The notes beneath the pieces were generated by a model. The model did not search any database. It saw nothing but the letters and a program-made list of their open reading frames with translations, and was not told the DNA's origin. Shown here piece by piece: positions 1 through 5,692 of a stretch of DNA of 5,692 bases. The position numbers and the translations under genes were made by a program. Numbering within the stretch: the first letter of the stretch is position 1; each line of letters begins with the position of its first letter. Source of the DNA: GCA-2687515 sp963582805 (lineage in GTDB: Bacteria > Pseudomonadota > Alphaproteobacteria > Rhodospirillales > UBA2165); the NCBI GenBank assembly GCA_963582805.1, contig CAUZTZ010000294.1, forward strand, positions 1 through 5,692, read 5' to 3'.

Positions 1-1
1 G

Positions 2-130
2 TCGTCGGGGGCATTCATCCATTTCTTTGGCTGGGATTGGGTGAATGTTGGCGCCATGCCGCTGCTCGCCGTCGCCGCCATCGTGACCTTGTGGTATGCC
101 GCCGGTGTGAGGAAAGCCGCCGCCCCATAA
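2..130 (+). CDS. C-terminal end of an MFS-type transporter (partial)
   Basis: This reading frame enters from the left edge and stops at TAA 128-130, giving 42 residues. It contains FIHFFGWDWVNVGAMPL, followed by a hydrophobic helix (roughly AMPLLAVAAIVTLWYAAG) and a short basic tail, VRKAAAP. A 'GW.WVN.GA.PLL' segment leading into a last membrane helix and a short positively charged cytoplasmic tail is typical of the twelfth helix of major facilitator superfamily transporters. The assignment rests on that resemblance and on composition only, since the substrate-determining part lies outside the window. The fragment is 62% GC by hand count (81 of 130 bases from position 1), matching the hydroxylase gene at the other end and not the TRAP genes that follow. 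It could instead be the last helix of another polytopic membrane protein. Confidence 0.6.
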   Translation, partial: SSGAFIHFFGWDWVNVGAMPLLAVAAIVTLWYAAGVRKAAAP

Positions 131-156
131 GTACGATACCCCTCGGATATGGAATT

Positions 157-176
157 ATCTTCAAATAGTTGAAGAT
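157..176. repeat. Perfect inverted repeat, candidate operator
   Basis: The arms ATCTTCAA (157-164) and TTGAAGAT (169-176) are exact reverse complements separated by ATAG. The symmetry, arm length and position just upstream of an import operon resemble sites bound by dimeric regulators such as MarR- or GntR-type proteins. No regulator gene is in the window to pair it with. In RNA it would form an AT-rich 8-pair hairpin with a 4-base loop, but with no T run after it an intrinsic terminator is unlikely. Confidence 0.5.
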
Positions 177-182
177 GGCTAT

Positions 183-209
183 ATTCGCAGGATTGCGACA
201 TGTGCGAAT
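183..209. repeat. Second dyad upstream of dctP (ATTCGCA...TGCGAAT)
   Basis: ATTCGCA (183-189) and TGCGAAT (203-209) are exact reverse complements 13 bases apart. A nested smaller dyad, TCGCA-GGAT-TGCGA (185-198), shares the left arm. The core TCGCA or its complement therefore occurs three times in 27 bases, which could be a multi-site operator or two alternative RNA hairpins. Function is unknown. Confidence 0.35.
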
Positions 210-278
210 GAGTCTGCTTGCGCAATGAAGCAAAATGGGGAAATATCTGAAGGATTTAAAACGTATGATCGCAAAAAT

Positions 279-284
279 AGGGAG
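279..284 (+). promoter_or_regulatory. Ribosome binding site that sets the dctP start
   Basis: AGGGAG at 279-284 is a good Shine-Dalgarno match six bases before ATG 291. It supports starting dctP at 291 and not at the in-frame ATG 225, which would place 22 charged residues ahead of the signal peptide. Confidence 0.75.
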
Positions 285-290
285 CTGAAA

Positions 291-1286
291 ATGAAAGCAA
301 CGATCTTGAGTATGGCAGTCGCCGCAACCGCGGGGCTAATAATTGCTGCGCCAGCCGCACATTCCAAAGAGGTAACCCTTAAAGGAATATCTGGCTGGCC
401 GAAAAGTTTTCCAATGGTCGCGAAAGATTTTCTGCCGTTTATTGAAGAAGCAAATAAGCGCGGCAAAGGCCATTTCAAAATTGTCTGGACAGGCGGTGCC
501 GAACTCGGAAAGCCGCCAGCACTGGCAAAGGGCTTTAAGGCCGGTATCTATGATGTCATGTACACCGCCGCAAGCTACCTCCGCGGCATGGCTCCGGAAG
601 TCGATGCGCTGTCAGCTAATGAGCTAAAGCCTTGGGATGCCCGCAAAAATGGCGGCATGGCCGTGTTGAACAAGGCTATGAGCAAGCGCCTGAAAGGCAT
701 CATCCTGGTCCACAGCGCGTCAAGTGTGCAATTTCAGTTGTACCTCCGCAAAAAGCCGAGCATTGGTCCCGACGGCGTCGTTTCGCTCAAGGGTTTTAAA
801 ATGCGCTCTGTGCCGATTTATGACGGTTTCCTAAAAGGCCTTGGCGCAACAACTATGACCGTGCACGTCCCCGAAATTTATGAAGCTCTTCAGCGCGGAG
901 TAGTCGACGGGTTCCCCTTCCCGAACCTGTGGACACGGAAATTTAAGTGGCAACAGTTTGTAACGCATACGATCCACCCCTCATTTTATCAGATCGAAGC
1001 TTGCAGCTTTATCAGCAACAAAGCGCTGAAAAAGCTAAGCCCCGAAGGTAGAAAGATAATGCTAAAAGTAGGGGAAGATTGGGAAAGAACCTCCGCGAAT
1101 ATTTGGGGGCCTAAAGTTGCCCAAGAGCGCGAGATATATAAGAAGGGTGGCGCTAAGGAAGTTGTAATGTCCGGCGCCGCAGCCAAAAAATATATTACGA
1201 TGGCAAATGAGACACCAATCCAACGCCTTAAAAACCTGAAGTCACCGGAAGCTAAAGAGCTAAGCAGACTCTTCCACGGTCAATAG
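291..1286 (+). CDS. dctP: TRAP transporter solute-binding protein (DctP family)
   Basis: This 331-residue periplasmic protein captures a solute, usually a carboxylate, and delivers it to the DctQM membrane complex. Residues 1-25 form a Sec signal peptide: a basic start (MKATILS), a hydrophobic core (MAVAATAGLIIAAPAA) and a likely signal peptidase I site, AHS|KE, after residue 25. The mature part fits the family: W66-T-G-G-A-E-L-G73 near the first hinge, F169-K-M-R-S with Arg172 at the place of the conserved arginine that salt-bridges a carboxylate in characterised members, LGA at 184-186, and PEIYEALQRGVVDG at 194-207. The C-terminal half carries LSPEGRKIML, typical of family helices. Length is normal. 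The gene is low in GC (24 of 60 bases at 421-480) and rich in lysine AAA/AAG codons, unlike the flanking genes. The ligand is not readable; the arginine suggests an organic acid. The symbol is the generic family name. Confidence 0.92.
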   Translation: MKATILSMAVAATAGLIIAAPAAHSKEVTLKGISGWPKSFPMVAKDFLPFIEEANKRGKGHFKIVWTGGAELGKPPALAKGFKAGIYDVMYTAASYLRGMAPEVDALSANELKPWDARKNGGMAVLNKAMSKRLKGIILVHSASSVQFQLYLRKKPSIGPDGVVSLKGFKMRSVPIYDGFLKGLGATTMTVHVPEIYEALQRGVVDGFPFPNLWTRKFKWQQFVTHTIHPSFYQIEACSFISNKALKKLSPEGRKIMLKVGEDWERTSANIWGPKVAQEREIYKKGGAKEVVMSGAAAKKYITMANETPIQRLKNLKSPEAKELSRLFHGQ

Positions 1287-1299
1287 GGCCGAGGGCAAA

Positions 1300-1341
1300 T
1301 TGTGGCGGTCCTATGTCTTTAAAGATATGGGATCGCCACGA
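1300..1341 (+). promoter_or_regulatory. Long hairpin in the dctP-dctQ gap
   Basis: Bases 1300-1318 pair with 1323-1341 around the loop TTAA (1319-1322), giving a 19-pair stem with no bulge or mismatch apart from four G-T wobbles (1315-1326, 1312-1329, 1308-1333 and 1301-1340). It fills most of the 72-base gap between dctP and dctQ. The stem is followed by ACTTTCTGG, with no proper T run, so a full intrinsic terminator is unlikely. In binding-protein transporter operons such hairpins commonly protect the 3' end of the binding-protein message or attenuate read-through, so that the binding protein exceeds the membrane subunits. That role here is inferred. Confidence 0.75.
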
Positions 1342-1358
1342 CTTTCTGGTGATTACTC

Positions 1359-1871
1359 ATGTCGACAATATCCAACGCCTATAACAAGTTAATAACTGGC
1401 CTCGCAGTATTAGGCGGCATGCTGCTTGCGCTTATATTTGTAGGCATCATCGCTGACGTTACCATCCGGTCTATCGGGTTTAATTCCCTGCAGTGGTATA
1501 GTGCAGTGGCTGAATACTGCCTTTTCTTTTGTACGATGTTTGGGGCTCCCTACCTAGTCCGGCATAAGGGACACGTCGTTATAGAGTCTCTTCGCCTAGC
1601 GATGCCGCCACCCGTGCGGAACGCATTAGCTAAAGTGGTTTATTTTATTTGCATCCTTCTTTCACTCCTATTTGTGTATTACGGTGCTATCGAGACAATC
1701 GATGCAATACAAACAGGCGAAAAAGATATCAGATCTATAGATATGCCAAAATGGATTTTAATGGCACCATTTCCCATAGGTTTTTCGCTCATTGCGATTG
1801 AATTTATGCGATATCTTCTTGGCTTCGATACATATTACTCAGACAGAGTCGGCGGCGGTGATTCCCTCTGA
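1359..1871 (+). CDS. dctQ: TRAP transporter small permease (DctQ family)
   Basis: This 170-residue inner-membrane protein is the small subunit that pairs with DctM in TRAP transport. Four hydrophobic helices are visible at about residues 11-34, 48-67, 91-113 and 132-153, the family's usual layout. Family signatures include TIRSIGFNSLQWYSAVAEY (35-53), GAPYLVRHKGHVVIESL (62-78), where 'GA..L...GH..I..L' is the hallmark after helix 2, and DMPKWILMAPFPIGFSLIA (128-146) leading into helix 4. The start ATG 1359 has only a weak Shine-Dalgarno, GGTGA at 1348-1352, which fits lower expression than dctP. The stop TGA (1869-1871) overlaps the dctM start by one base. Composition is strikingly AT-rich for this window (19 of 60 bases GC at 1621-1680), with codons such as TTA, ATA and AGA. 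Confidence 0.92.
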   Translation: MSTISNAYNKLITGLAVLGGMLLALIFVGIIADVTIRSIGFNSLQWYSAVAEYCLFFCTMFGAPYLVRHKGHVVIESLRLAMPPPVRNALAKVVYFICILLSLLFVYYGAIETIDAIQTGEKDIRSIDMPKWILMAPFPIGFSLIAIEFMRYLLGFDTYYSDRVGGGDSL

Positions 1872-3217
1872 TGGAAATACTTACTGAGTGGTATTCAATT
1901 GCCGGCTTCCTGGTCGGAATGATTATCGTGTTAATGCTGCTGGGTCTCCCTGTAGCTTTCGCTTTTTTGGCGACCAATTTAATCGGCGCAGCTGTTTTTA
2001 TGGGAGACGGGACTATATCAAGTAGTCTCGAGGCCATGCCGTTGCTGGTCTCAAACGCCGTGGACTCTGTAACGATGTTTGTGCTGATACCCGTGCCGTT
2101 ATTCATAATCATGGGGGAGCTATTTTTCCACACCGGGCTGGCAGTGCGGGTATTTGATGCGCTAGATCGATGCTTTGGGCGTCTACCCGGCCGCCTTTCC
2201 TATATAACCGTGGCTGGTGGAACCATTTTCGCCACCTTGTCAGGGTCTTCAATGGCTAATACCGCGATGATGGGATCGCTGATGGTTCCCGAAATGACAA
2301 AGCGGGGATACAAGGGCCACATGTCCATGGGACCTATTCTTGGGACCGGTGGACTCGCCATGATCATCCCCCCGTCGGCACTGGCTGTCCTGCTGGCAAG
2401 CCTTGCCGAAATCGATATTGGCGGATTACTTATCGCTGGCGTGATACCTGGCCTAATCCTGGCAGTGCTCTATTCGATCCTTATTTATATACAGGTAAAG
2501 CTCGATCCCAGTGCCGCACCGGAATATACCGTAGAAAAGTTTACCATCGGCCAAATGATCTGGTCACTCATCGTCAACGTGTTGCCGATGGGGTTTATTA
2601 TTTTCTGTGTGATTGGCCTGATTATCCTTGGGATAGCTACGCCTACCGAAGCGGCCGGCTTCGGCGCTCTCGGCGTATTGATCTTGGGGGCGCTGTTTCG
2701 TGTTTTAACCTGGGACGTCATATTCAAATCATTTGCCGGTGCGCTACGAGTTACGGCGATGGTCTTACTAATTATCTTGGCGTCGACGACCTTCAGCCAG
2801 CTTTTGGCATTTTCCGGAGCGAGTTCGGGGCTGATTAAATGGGCTACTCAGGTGGATTTAGCCCCGCTTGTGGTGCTCATGATAATGTTTGGGGTCCTTT
2901 TAGTCTTGGGGATGTTCATGGATCAGGTGTCTATGATGCTCCTCACGGTACCAATTTTTTTCCCCCTAGCTGAATCCTTTCAATTTGATCTAGTTTGGTT
3001 TGCGCTGATAATGCTTCTAGCGCTGGAAATTAGTCTGACAACCCCACCCTTCGGACTTTTGCTATTTGTAATGCTTGCTGTCGCGCCGAAAGGGACGTCG
3101 TTATGGCAAGTTGCCAAAGCGGCGGCGCCCTATATAGGTTGTGCGCTAATCGTTTTGGTGCTCCTAATAATTTTTCCGAGTTTGGCTCTCTACCTACCGA
3201 GTTTAATGAACAAATAA
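1871..3217 (+). CDS. dctM: TRAP transporter large permease (DctM family)
   Basis: This 448-residue polytopic inner-membrane protein is the ion-coupled transport channel of the TRAP system and belongs to the ion transporter superfamily. Conserved segments appear in order: LGLPVAFAF (24-32), PLFIIMGELFFHTG (76-89), SGSSMANTAMMGSLMVPEM (124-142), GPILGTGGLAMIIPPSALAV (154-173), TPTEAAGFGALG (257-268), DQVSMMLLTVPIFFPLAE (351-368) and TPPFGLLLFVM (391-401). The two discontinuous-helix regions of the inverted repeat, around IIPPS and TTPPFG, are both present, so the protein looks intact. It starts at the ATG of the TGATG overlap with dctQ, with GGTG ten bases upstream; translational coupling is likely. 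It ends at TAA 3215-3217, inside the first copy of a 20-base tandem duplication. GC is low (26 of 60 bases at 2521-2580), contrasting with the next gene. Confidence 0.95.
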   Translation: MEILTEWYSIAGFLVGMIIVLMLLGLPVAFAFLATNLIGAAVFMGDGTISSSLEAMPLLVSNAVDSVTMFVLIPVPLFIIMGELFFHTGLAVRVFDALDRCFGRLPGRLSYITVAGGTIFATLSGSSMANTAMMGSLMVPEMTKRGYKGHMSMGPILGTGGLAMIIPPSALAVLLASLAEIDIGGLLIAGVIPGLILAVLYSILIYIQVKLDPSAAPEYTVEKFTIGQMIWSLIVNVLPMGFIIFCVIGLIILGIATPTEAAGFGALGVLILGALFRVLTWDVIFKSFAGALRVTAMVLLIILASTTFSQLLAFSGASSGLIKWATQVDLAPLVVLMIMFGVLLVLGMFMDQVSMMLLTVPIFFPLAESFQFDLVWFALIMLLALEISLTTPPFGLLLFVMLAVAPKGTSLWQVAKAAAPYIGCALIVLVLLIIFPSLALYLPSLMNK

Positions 3218-3251
3218 AGACCCTACATAATAAATAAAGAGCCTACATATG
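3212..3251 (+). repeat. Tandem 20-base duplication at the dctM / hydroxylase junction
   Basis: Copy 1 (3212-3231, AAATAAAGACCCTACATAAT) and copy 2 (3232-3251, AAATAAAGAGCCTACATATG) match at 17 of 20 positions. Copy 1 contains the last sense codon and stop of dctM. Copy 2 supplies AAAGAG, a modest ribosome binding site, and ends with the ATG of the next gene. The differences fall where they matter: C to G improves the ribosome binding site, and AAT versus ATG makes the start codon. Confidence 0.8.
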
Positions 3252-5618
3252 GACGGATTTACTCCTGACCCTGCGGCTCCCGGACAGGAAATAGGAAAAT
3301 CCCCGTCCCGGTTAATGGCGCATCGCGCCGTCGAGGGGCGCGGGCGTTACGTTGACGATCTGGTGCTGCCGCGGATGGTGGACGCCGCGTTTATCCGTAG
3401 CCCCTTTGCGCATGCCGACATCCTCGGGATCGACACCGCTGCGGCCCAGGCGGTGCCCGGCGTGATCGCCGTGGTGACCGGGGCAGAAATCGCTGAACGC
3501 ATGACGCCCTGGATGGGCATTATGGAAAACCAACCGGCGCTGAAATCGATGCCCCAATACGCCCTGGCCGTCGATCGGGCGCTTTGGCAGGGCGAACCGA
3601 TCGCCGTCGTCGTTGCCGAAACCCGCGCGATCGCCGAGGATGCGGCCGAGCGCGTCGTCGTCGACTGGCATGAACGTTCGGCCGTTAACGACATGGAGCG
3701 TGCCCTCGACCCTGAGACGCCCGTTTTGCATCCCGACCTCGGCACCAACCAGATGTATCGACGCGACGTCGATAACGGCGATGCCGATGCCGGATTCGCC
3801 GCGGCGGCGCATGTGGTGGAGGAAACGTTCAATTTCGGTCGCCACACAGGGGTAACGCTCGAGCCACGGGTGATCGTCTCTTCCTTCGAGCCCTCTGAGA
3901 AACAGCTGACCGTATATTACAGCGGCCAGGCAATGCACATGATCCAGGTGCTGTTCTCCAAGCATCTCGACCTGCCCGAGCGCGATATCCGTGTAATCTC
4001 TCAGGATTGCGGCGGCTCATACGGGATCAAAAGCCATCTCTACGGCGACGAGTTTGCAACAGCGGTGCTATCTATCATGCTCGGCCGGCCGGTCCGCTGG
4101 CGCGCGGATCGCATCGAATCCTTCGTTTCCGATATCCATGCTCGCCATCACCGCGTCCGGGCGAAAATGGGCATCGACGCGGACGGCCGTATTCTTGCAT
4201 TCGAAGTCGACGATCTTGTCGGTGCCGGCCCCTATTCGGCCTACCCGCGGACCAGCATCGTCGAGGGAAACCAGGTTCTCAACATCGCCGGCGGCCCTTA
4301 CCGGATCAAGAATTTTCGCGGATCGACCACCGTCGTTTTCCAGAACCTGGTACCAATTTCTCAGTACCGAGCGGTCGGGCATCCAATGGGCATCGTCGCC
4401 TGCGACAGCCTGTTGGAAAAAGCGGCGAATGCGGCAGGCATCGACCGGCTGGATATTCGGCGACGCAATTTCGTCGCCGATAACGCCTATCCGGCAAACA
4501 CGCCGGCCGGCATCCCGCTTCACGATCTGTCGCATGAGGCGTGTCTCGAAAAACTCATCGGCATAATCGATAGCGCGGCCCTGGAACGCGACCAGGCGGA
4601 AGCGAGGGGCCGTGGCGTCCATCGGGGCATCGGCTATGCCTCGTTTATCAAGGGCACCAATCCCGGCGCGCTGATCTACGGTCCGGCCAAGGTGCCGATA
4701 TCGGCTCAGGACGGCTGCACCATCCGGTTCGAGCCGGCGGGCGGCGTAACCTGCCAAATCGGGGTCACCGAACAGGGACAAGGCACCGAAACCATGGCAG
4801 CCCAGGTCGTCGCATCGGCCATCGGCATTTCGCTCGACAAGGTACGTGTGATTACCGGCGACACCAACGCCGTACCTTATGGTGGCGGCACTTACGGCTC
4901 GCGCGGCGCCGGGATAGGCGGTGAAGCTTCCTGGCGCGCGGGGCTGGCACTGCGGCGCCAAATCCTTGAGCTCGCCGGAGTCCTGCTGCAAAGCGATCCC
5001 GCGTCATTGGATATCCGCGACGGGGTCGTCGTCGATAGCGACAACGGTACCGAGCGCGTCACGATGGCGGAACTCGGCAATATCGCCTTCCTGCGCTCCT
5101 ACGAGTTGCCGGACGATTACCACCCGACGCTGGTCGCCACAGAGCGATTCCGGGTGCGCGACTACATATTCACTAACGCGGCCCACGCGGCCTATGTCGA
5201 GGTAGATACAGATACCGGGTTCGTCAAAGTCCTGAACTATTGGCTTGTCGAGGATTGCGGCCGGGTCATCAACCCGCAGCTTGTCGCCGAACAACAGCGA
5301 GGATCCGTCGTCCAGGGGCTGGGAGACGCGCTGTACGAGCATTGCATTTACGACGACGCTGGCCAGCTGCAGAACGCGACCATGGCCGATTACCTGGTGC
5401 CGATGTCTTATGAAATGCCCGATATCGTCGTCGAGCACGTGGTGACGCCGACCTCCAAAACCGACCTGGGCGCCAAGGGGGCCGGCGAAAGCGGAATGGC
5501 CGGTGTGCCGCAGGCTATCCTGAGCGCGGTCAATGACGCAATTCGGCCGTTCGGCGGCGGGGTTTCCGCCGTCCCGGTTACACCGGAAGATGTGCTGATA
5601 GCGCTGGGCAAGGTATAA
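3249..5618 (+). CDS. Molybdenum hydroxylase large subunit (xanthine dehydrogenase / CoxL family)
   Basis: This 789-residue protein is the molybdopterin-binding catalytic subunit of a xanthine dehydrogenase-family enzyme, which hydroxylates a heterocycle, aldehyde or acyl compound with water as oxygen donor. The N-terminal hammerhead domain spans about 25-145 (GRGRYVDDLVLP at 30-41, AFIRSPFAHA at 47-56), followed by the cofactor domains to the end. Visible active-site elements are the GQ of SGQAMH (Gln227), QDCGGSYGIK (252-261), SQYRAVGHP (371-379, with Arg374), GVTEQGQGTETMAAQV (505-520), TYGSRGAG (548-555) and GAKGAGESG (741-749), with Glu747 as the catalytic base. The loop is not the VAYRCSFR of true CO dehydrogenases, so this is not a CO oxidiser. 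Start 3249 is preferred over Met23 because IGKSPSRLMAHRAVEGRGRY aligns with the family's usual N-terminus. FeS and FAD subunits are absent from the window. Substrate is unknown. Confidence 0.93.
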   Translation: MDGFTPDPAAPGQEIGKSPSRLMAHRAVEGRGRYVDDLVLPRMVDAAFIRSPFAHADILGIDTAAAQAVPGVIAVVTGAEIAERMTPWMGIMENQPALKSMPQYALAVDRALWQGEPIAVVVAETRAIAEDAAERVVVDWHERSAVNDMERALDPETPVLHPDLGTNQMYRRDVDNGDADAGFAAAAHVVEETFNFGRHTGVTLEPRVIVSSFEPSEKQLTVYYSGQAMHMIQVLFSKHLDLPERDIRVISQDCGGSYGIKSHLYGDEFATAVLSIMLGRPVRWRADRIESFVSDIHARHHRVRAKMGIDADGRILAFEVDDLVGAGPYSAYPRTSIVEGNQVLNIAGGPYRIKNFRGSTTVVFQNLVPISQYRAVGHPMGIVACDSLLEKAANAAGIDRLDIRRRNFVADNAYPANTPAGIPLHDLSHEACLEKLIGIIDSAALERDQAEARGRGVHRGIGYASFIKGTNPGALIYGPAKVPISAQDGCTIRFEPAGGVTCQIGVTEQGQGTETMAAQVVASAIGISLDKVRVITGDTNAVPYGGGTYGSRGAGIGGEASWRAGLALRRQILELAGVLLQSDPASLDIRDGVVVDSDNGTERVTMAELGNIAFLRSYELPDDYHPTLVATERFRVRDYIFTNAAHAAYVEVDTDTGFVKVLNYWLVEDCGRVINPQLVAEQQRGSVVQGLGDALYEHCIYDDAGQLQNATMADYLVPMSYEMPDIVVEHVVTPTSKTDLGAKGAGESGMAGVPQAILSAVNDAIRPFGGGVSAVPVTPEDVLIALGKV

Positions 5619-5692
5619 TCACATCCGGAATGCGATCCGGTCGCTCCAGGTATCCGAATAATTCCTGATTGTCCCGTCCCACAGGGGCCCGC
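5619..5692. other. Right edge, no assignable gene
   Basis: After the hydroxylase stop there are 74 bases with no start codon leading to a long frame on the + strand. A weak hairpin, CCGGA-ATGCGA-TCCGG (5625-5640), lies shortly downstream of the stop but has only five pairs and no T run, so it is not called a terminator. A minus-strand frame open from the right edge to a stop at 5578-5580 would encode 37 residues (beginning RAPVGRDNQELFGYLE). It could be the tail of a convergent gene, but several frames are open here, so coding cannot be decided. Confidence 0.4.

Larger units (their letters stand above)
131..290 (+). promoter_or_regulatory. Leader upstream of dctP with several inverted repeats
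   Basis: This 160-base gap separates the MFS stop from the dctP start and is about 41% GC by hand count. It holds a perfect 8-base inverted repeat (157-176), a second dyad of ATTCGCA and TGCGAAT (183-189 and 203-209) and the palindrome TTGCGCAA (218-225). A possible -10 hexamer, TATATT, lies at 180-185, but the hexamer 17 bases upstream (ATCTTC, 157-162) is a poor -35. A regulator-dependent promoter would fit, with the first palindrome covering the -35 region, but this is inference. No rho-independent terminator for the MFS gene is evident, because none of these dyads is followed by a run of T. Confidence 0.4.
131..3248. other. Low-GC block holding the TRAP operon
   Basis: Hand counts give 81/130 GC (62%) for 1-130, 65/160 (41%) for 131-290, 24/60 at 421-480, 19/60 at 1621-1680, 26/60 at 2521-2580, then 42/60 (70%) at 3301-3360, 34/60 at 4441-4500 and 44/60 at 5461-5520. 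The change falls at the MFS stop on the left and at the hydroxylase start on the right. Acquisition of the TRAP cassette from another source is the simplest explanation. No mobile-element genes or flanking target duplications are seen. The codon contribution of lysine- and isoleucine-rich proteins explains only part of the difference. Confidence 0.65.

Noticed and set aside
264..269. TATGAT as a -10 promoter element for dctP
   Set aside because: There is no acceptable -35 at 16-18 bases upstream, and transcription would start almost on the ribosome binding site at 279-284.
225..290. Upstream in-frame start for dctP (ATG 225)
   Set aside because: It would add 22 mostly polar residues before a normal signal peptide and has no good ribosome binding site, whereas ATG 291 has AGGGAG six bases upstream.
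1300..1341. Rho-independent terminator after dctP
   Set aside because: The stem is strong but is followed by ACTTTCTGG, not a T run, and dctQ and dctM would be left without an evident promoter. It is kept as a regulatory hairpin.
3312..3965. 217-residue minus-strand open frame
   Set aside because: It is the antisense shadow of the hydroxylase N-terminal region, rich in His, Arg and Gly without any recognised motif.
4068..4991. 307-residue minus-strand open frame
   Set aside because: It lies wholly inside the hydroxylase gene, whose + strand protein shows clear family motifs over the same bases. Long antisense frames are expected in GC-rich genes with biased third positions, and the translation shows no recognisable domain.
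3249..5618. CO dehydrogenase large subunit (coxL)
   Set aside because: The signature VAYRCSFR loop with the active-site cysteine is replaced by SQYRAVGHP, so a CO-oxidising role and the coxL symbol are not supported.
1..5692. CRISPR array, tRNA, rRNA, transposase or integrase
   Set aside because: No regularly spaced repeats, no recognisable tRNA- or rRNA-like sequence and no recombinase-like protein were seen in any part of the window.

Overview
The window looks like an accessory or catabolic stretch of a proteobacterial chromosome, most likely alphaproteobacterial. That placement is an inference from gene content and from the high GC of the outer genes; no marker gene is present. All confident genes read on the + strand. 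In order they are: the last 42 codons of an MFS-type transporter (2-130); a 160-base leader with several inverted repeats (131-290); a complete tripartite TRAP transporter, dctP-dctQ-dctM (291-3217); a 31-base junction carrying a near-perfect 20-base tandem duplication; and a complete molybdenum-hydroxylase large subunit of the xanthine dehydrogenase / aldehyde oxidase / CoxL family (3249-5618). The last 74 bases (5619-5692) hold no gene that can be called with confidence.

The TRAP genes form one import system. DctP is the periplasmic solute-binding protein, and DctQ and DctM are the small and large membrane subunits that use the sodium (or proton) gradient. A long hairpin fills the dctP-dctQ gap, a place where TRAP operons often separate strong dctP expression from weaker dctQM expression. 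dctQ and dctM overlap by one base (TGATG), which suggests translational coupling. The molybdenum-hydroxylase gene follows only 31 bases after dctM with no terminator between them, so it can be co-transcribed. A simple reading is that the TRAP system imports an organic acid, possibly aromatic or heterocyclic, that the hydroxylase (with FeS and FAD subunits not seen here) then oxidises. The substrate cannot be read from the sequence.

Base composition divides the window sharply. The MFS tail is 62% GC by hand count and sampled 60-base blocks of the hydroxylase gene are 57-73%. The leader is 41% and sampled blocks inside the TRAP genes are 32-43%. The low-GC block begins right after the MFS stop and ends at the hydroxylase start codon, where the tandem duplication lies. 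This suggests that the TRAP cassette has a different origin from its flanks. No transposase, integrase or attachment site is visible.

I did not find a clearly new type of biological system. The points most worth following are the TRAP/molybdenum-hydroxylase pairing with an unassigned substrate, the compositional boundary with its 20-base duplication, the dctP-dctQ hairpin and the palindromes upstream of dctP.
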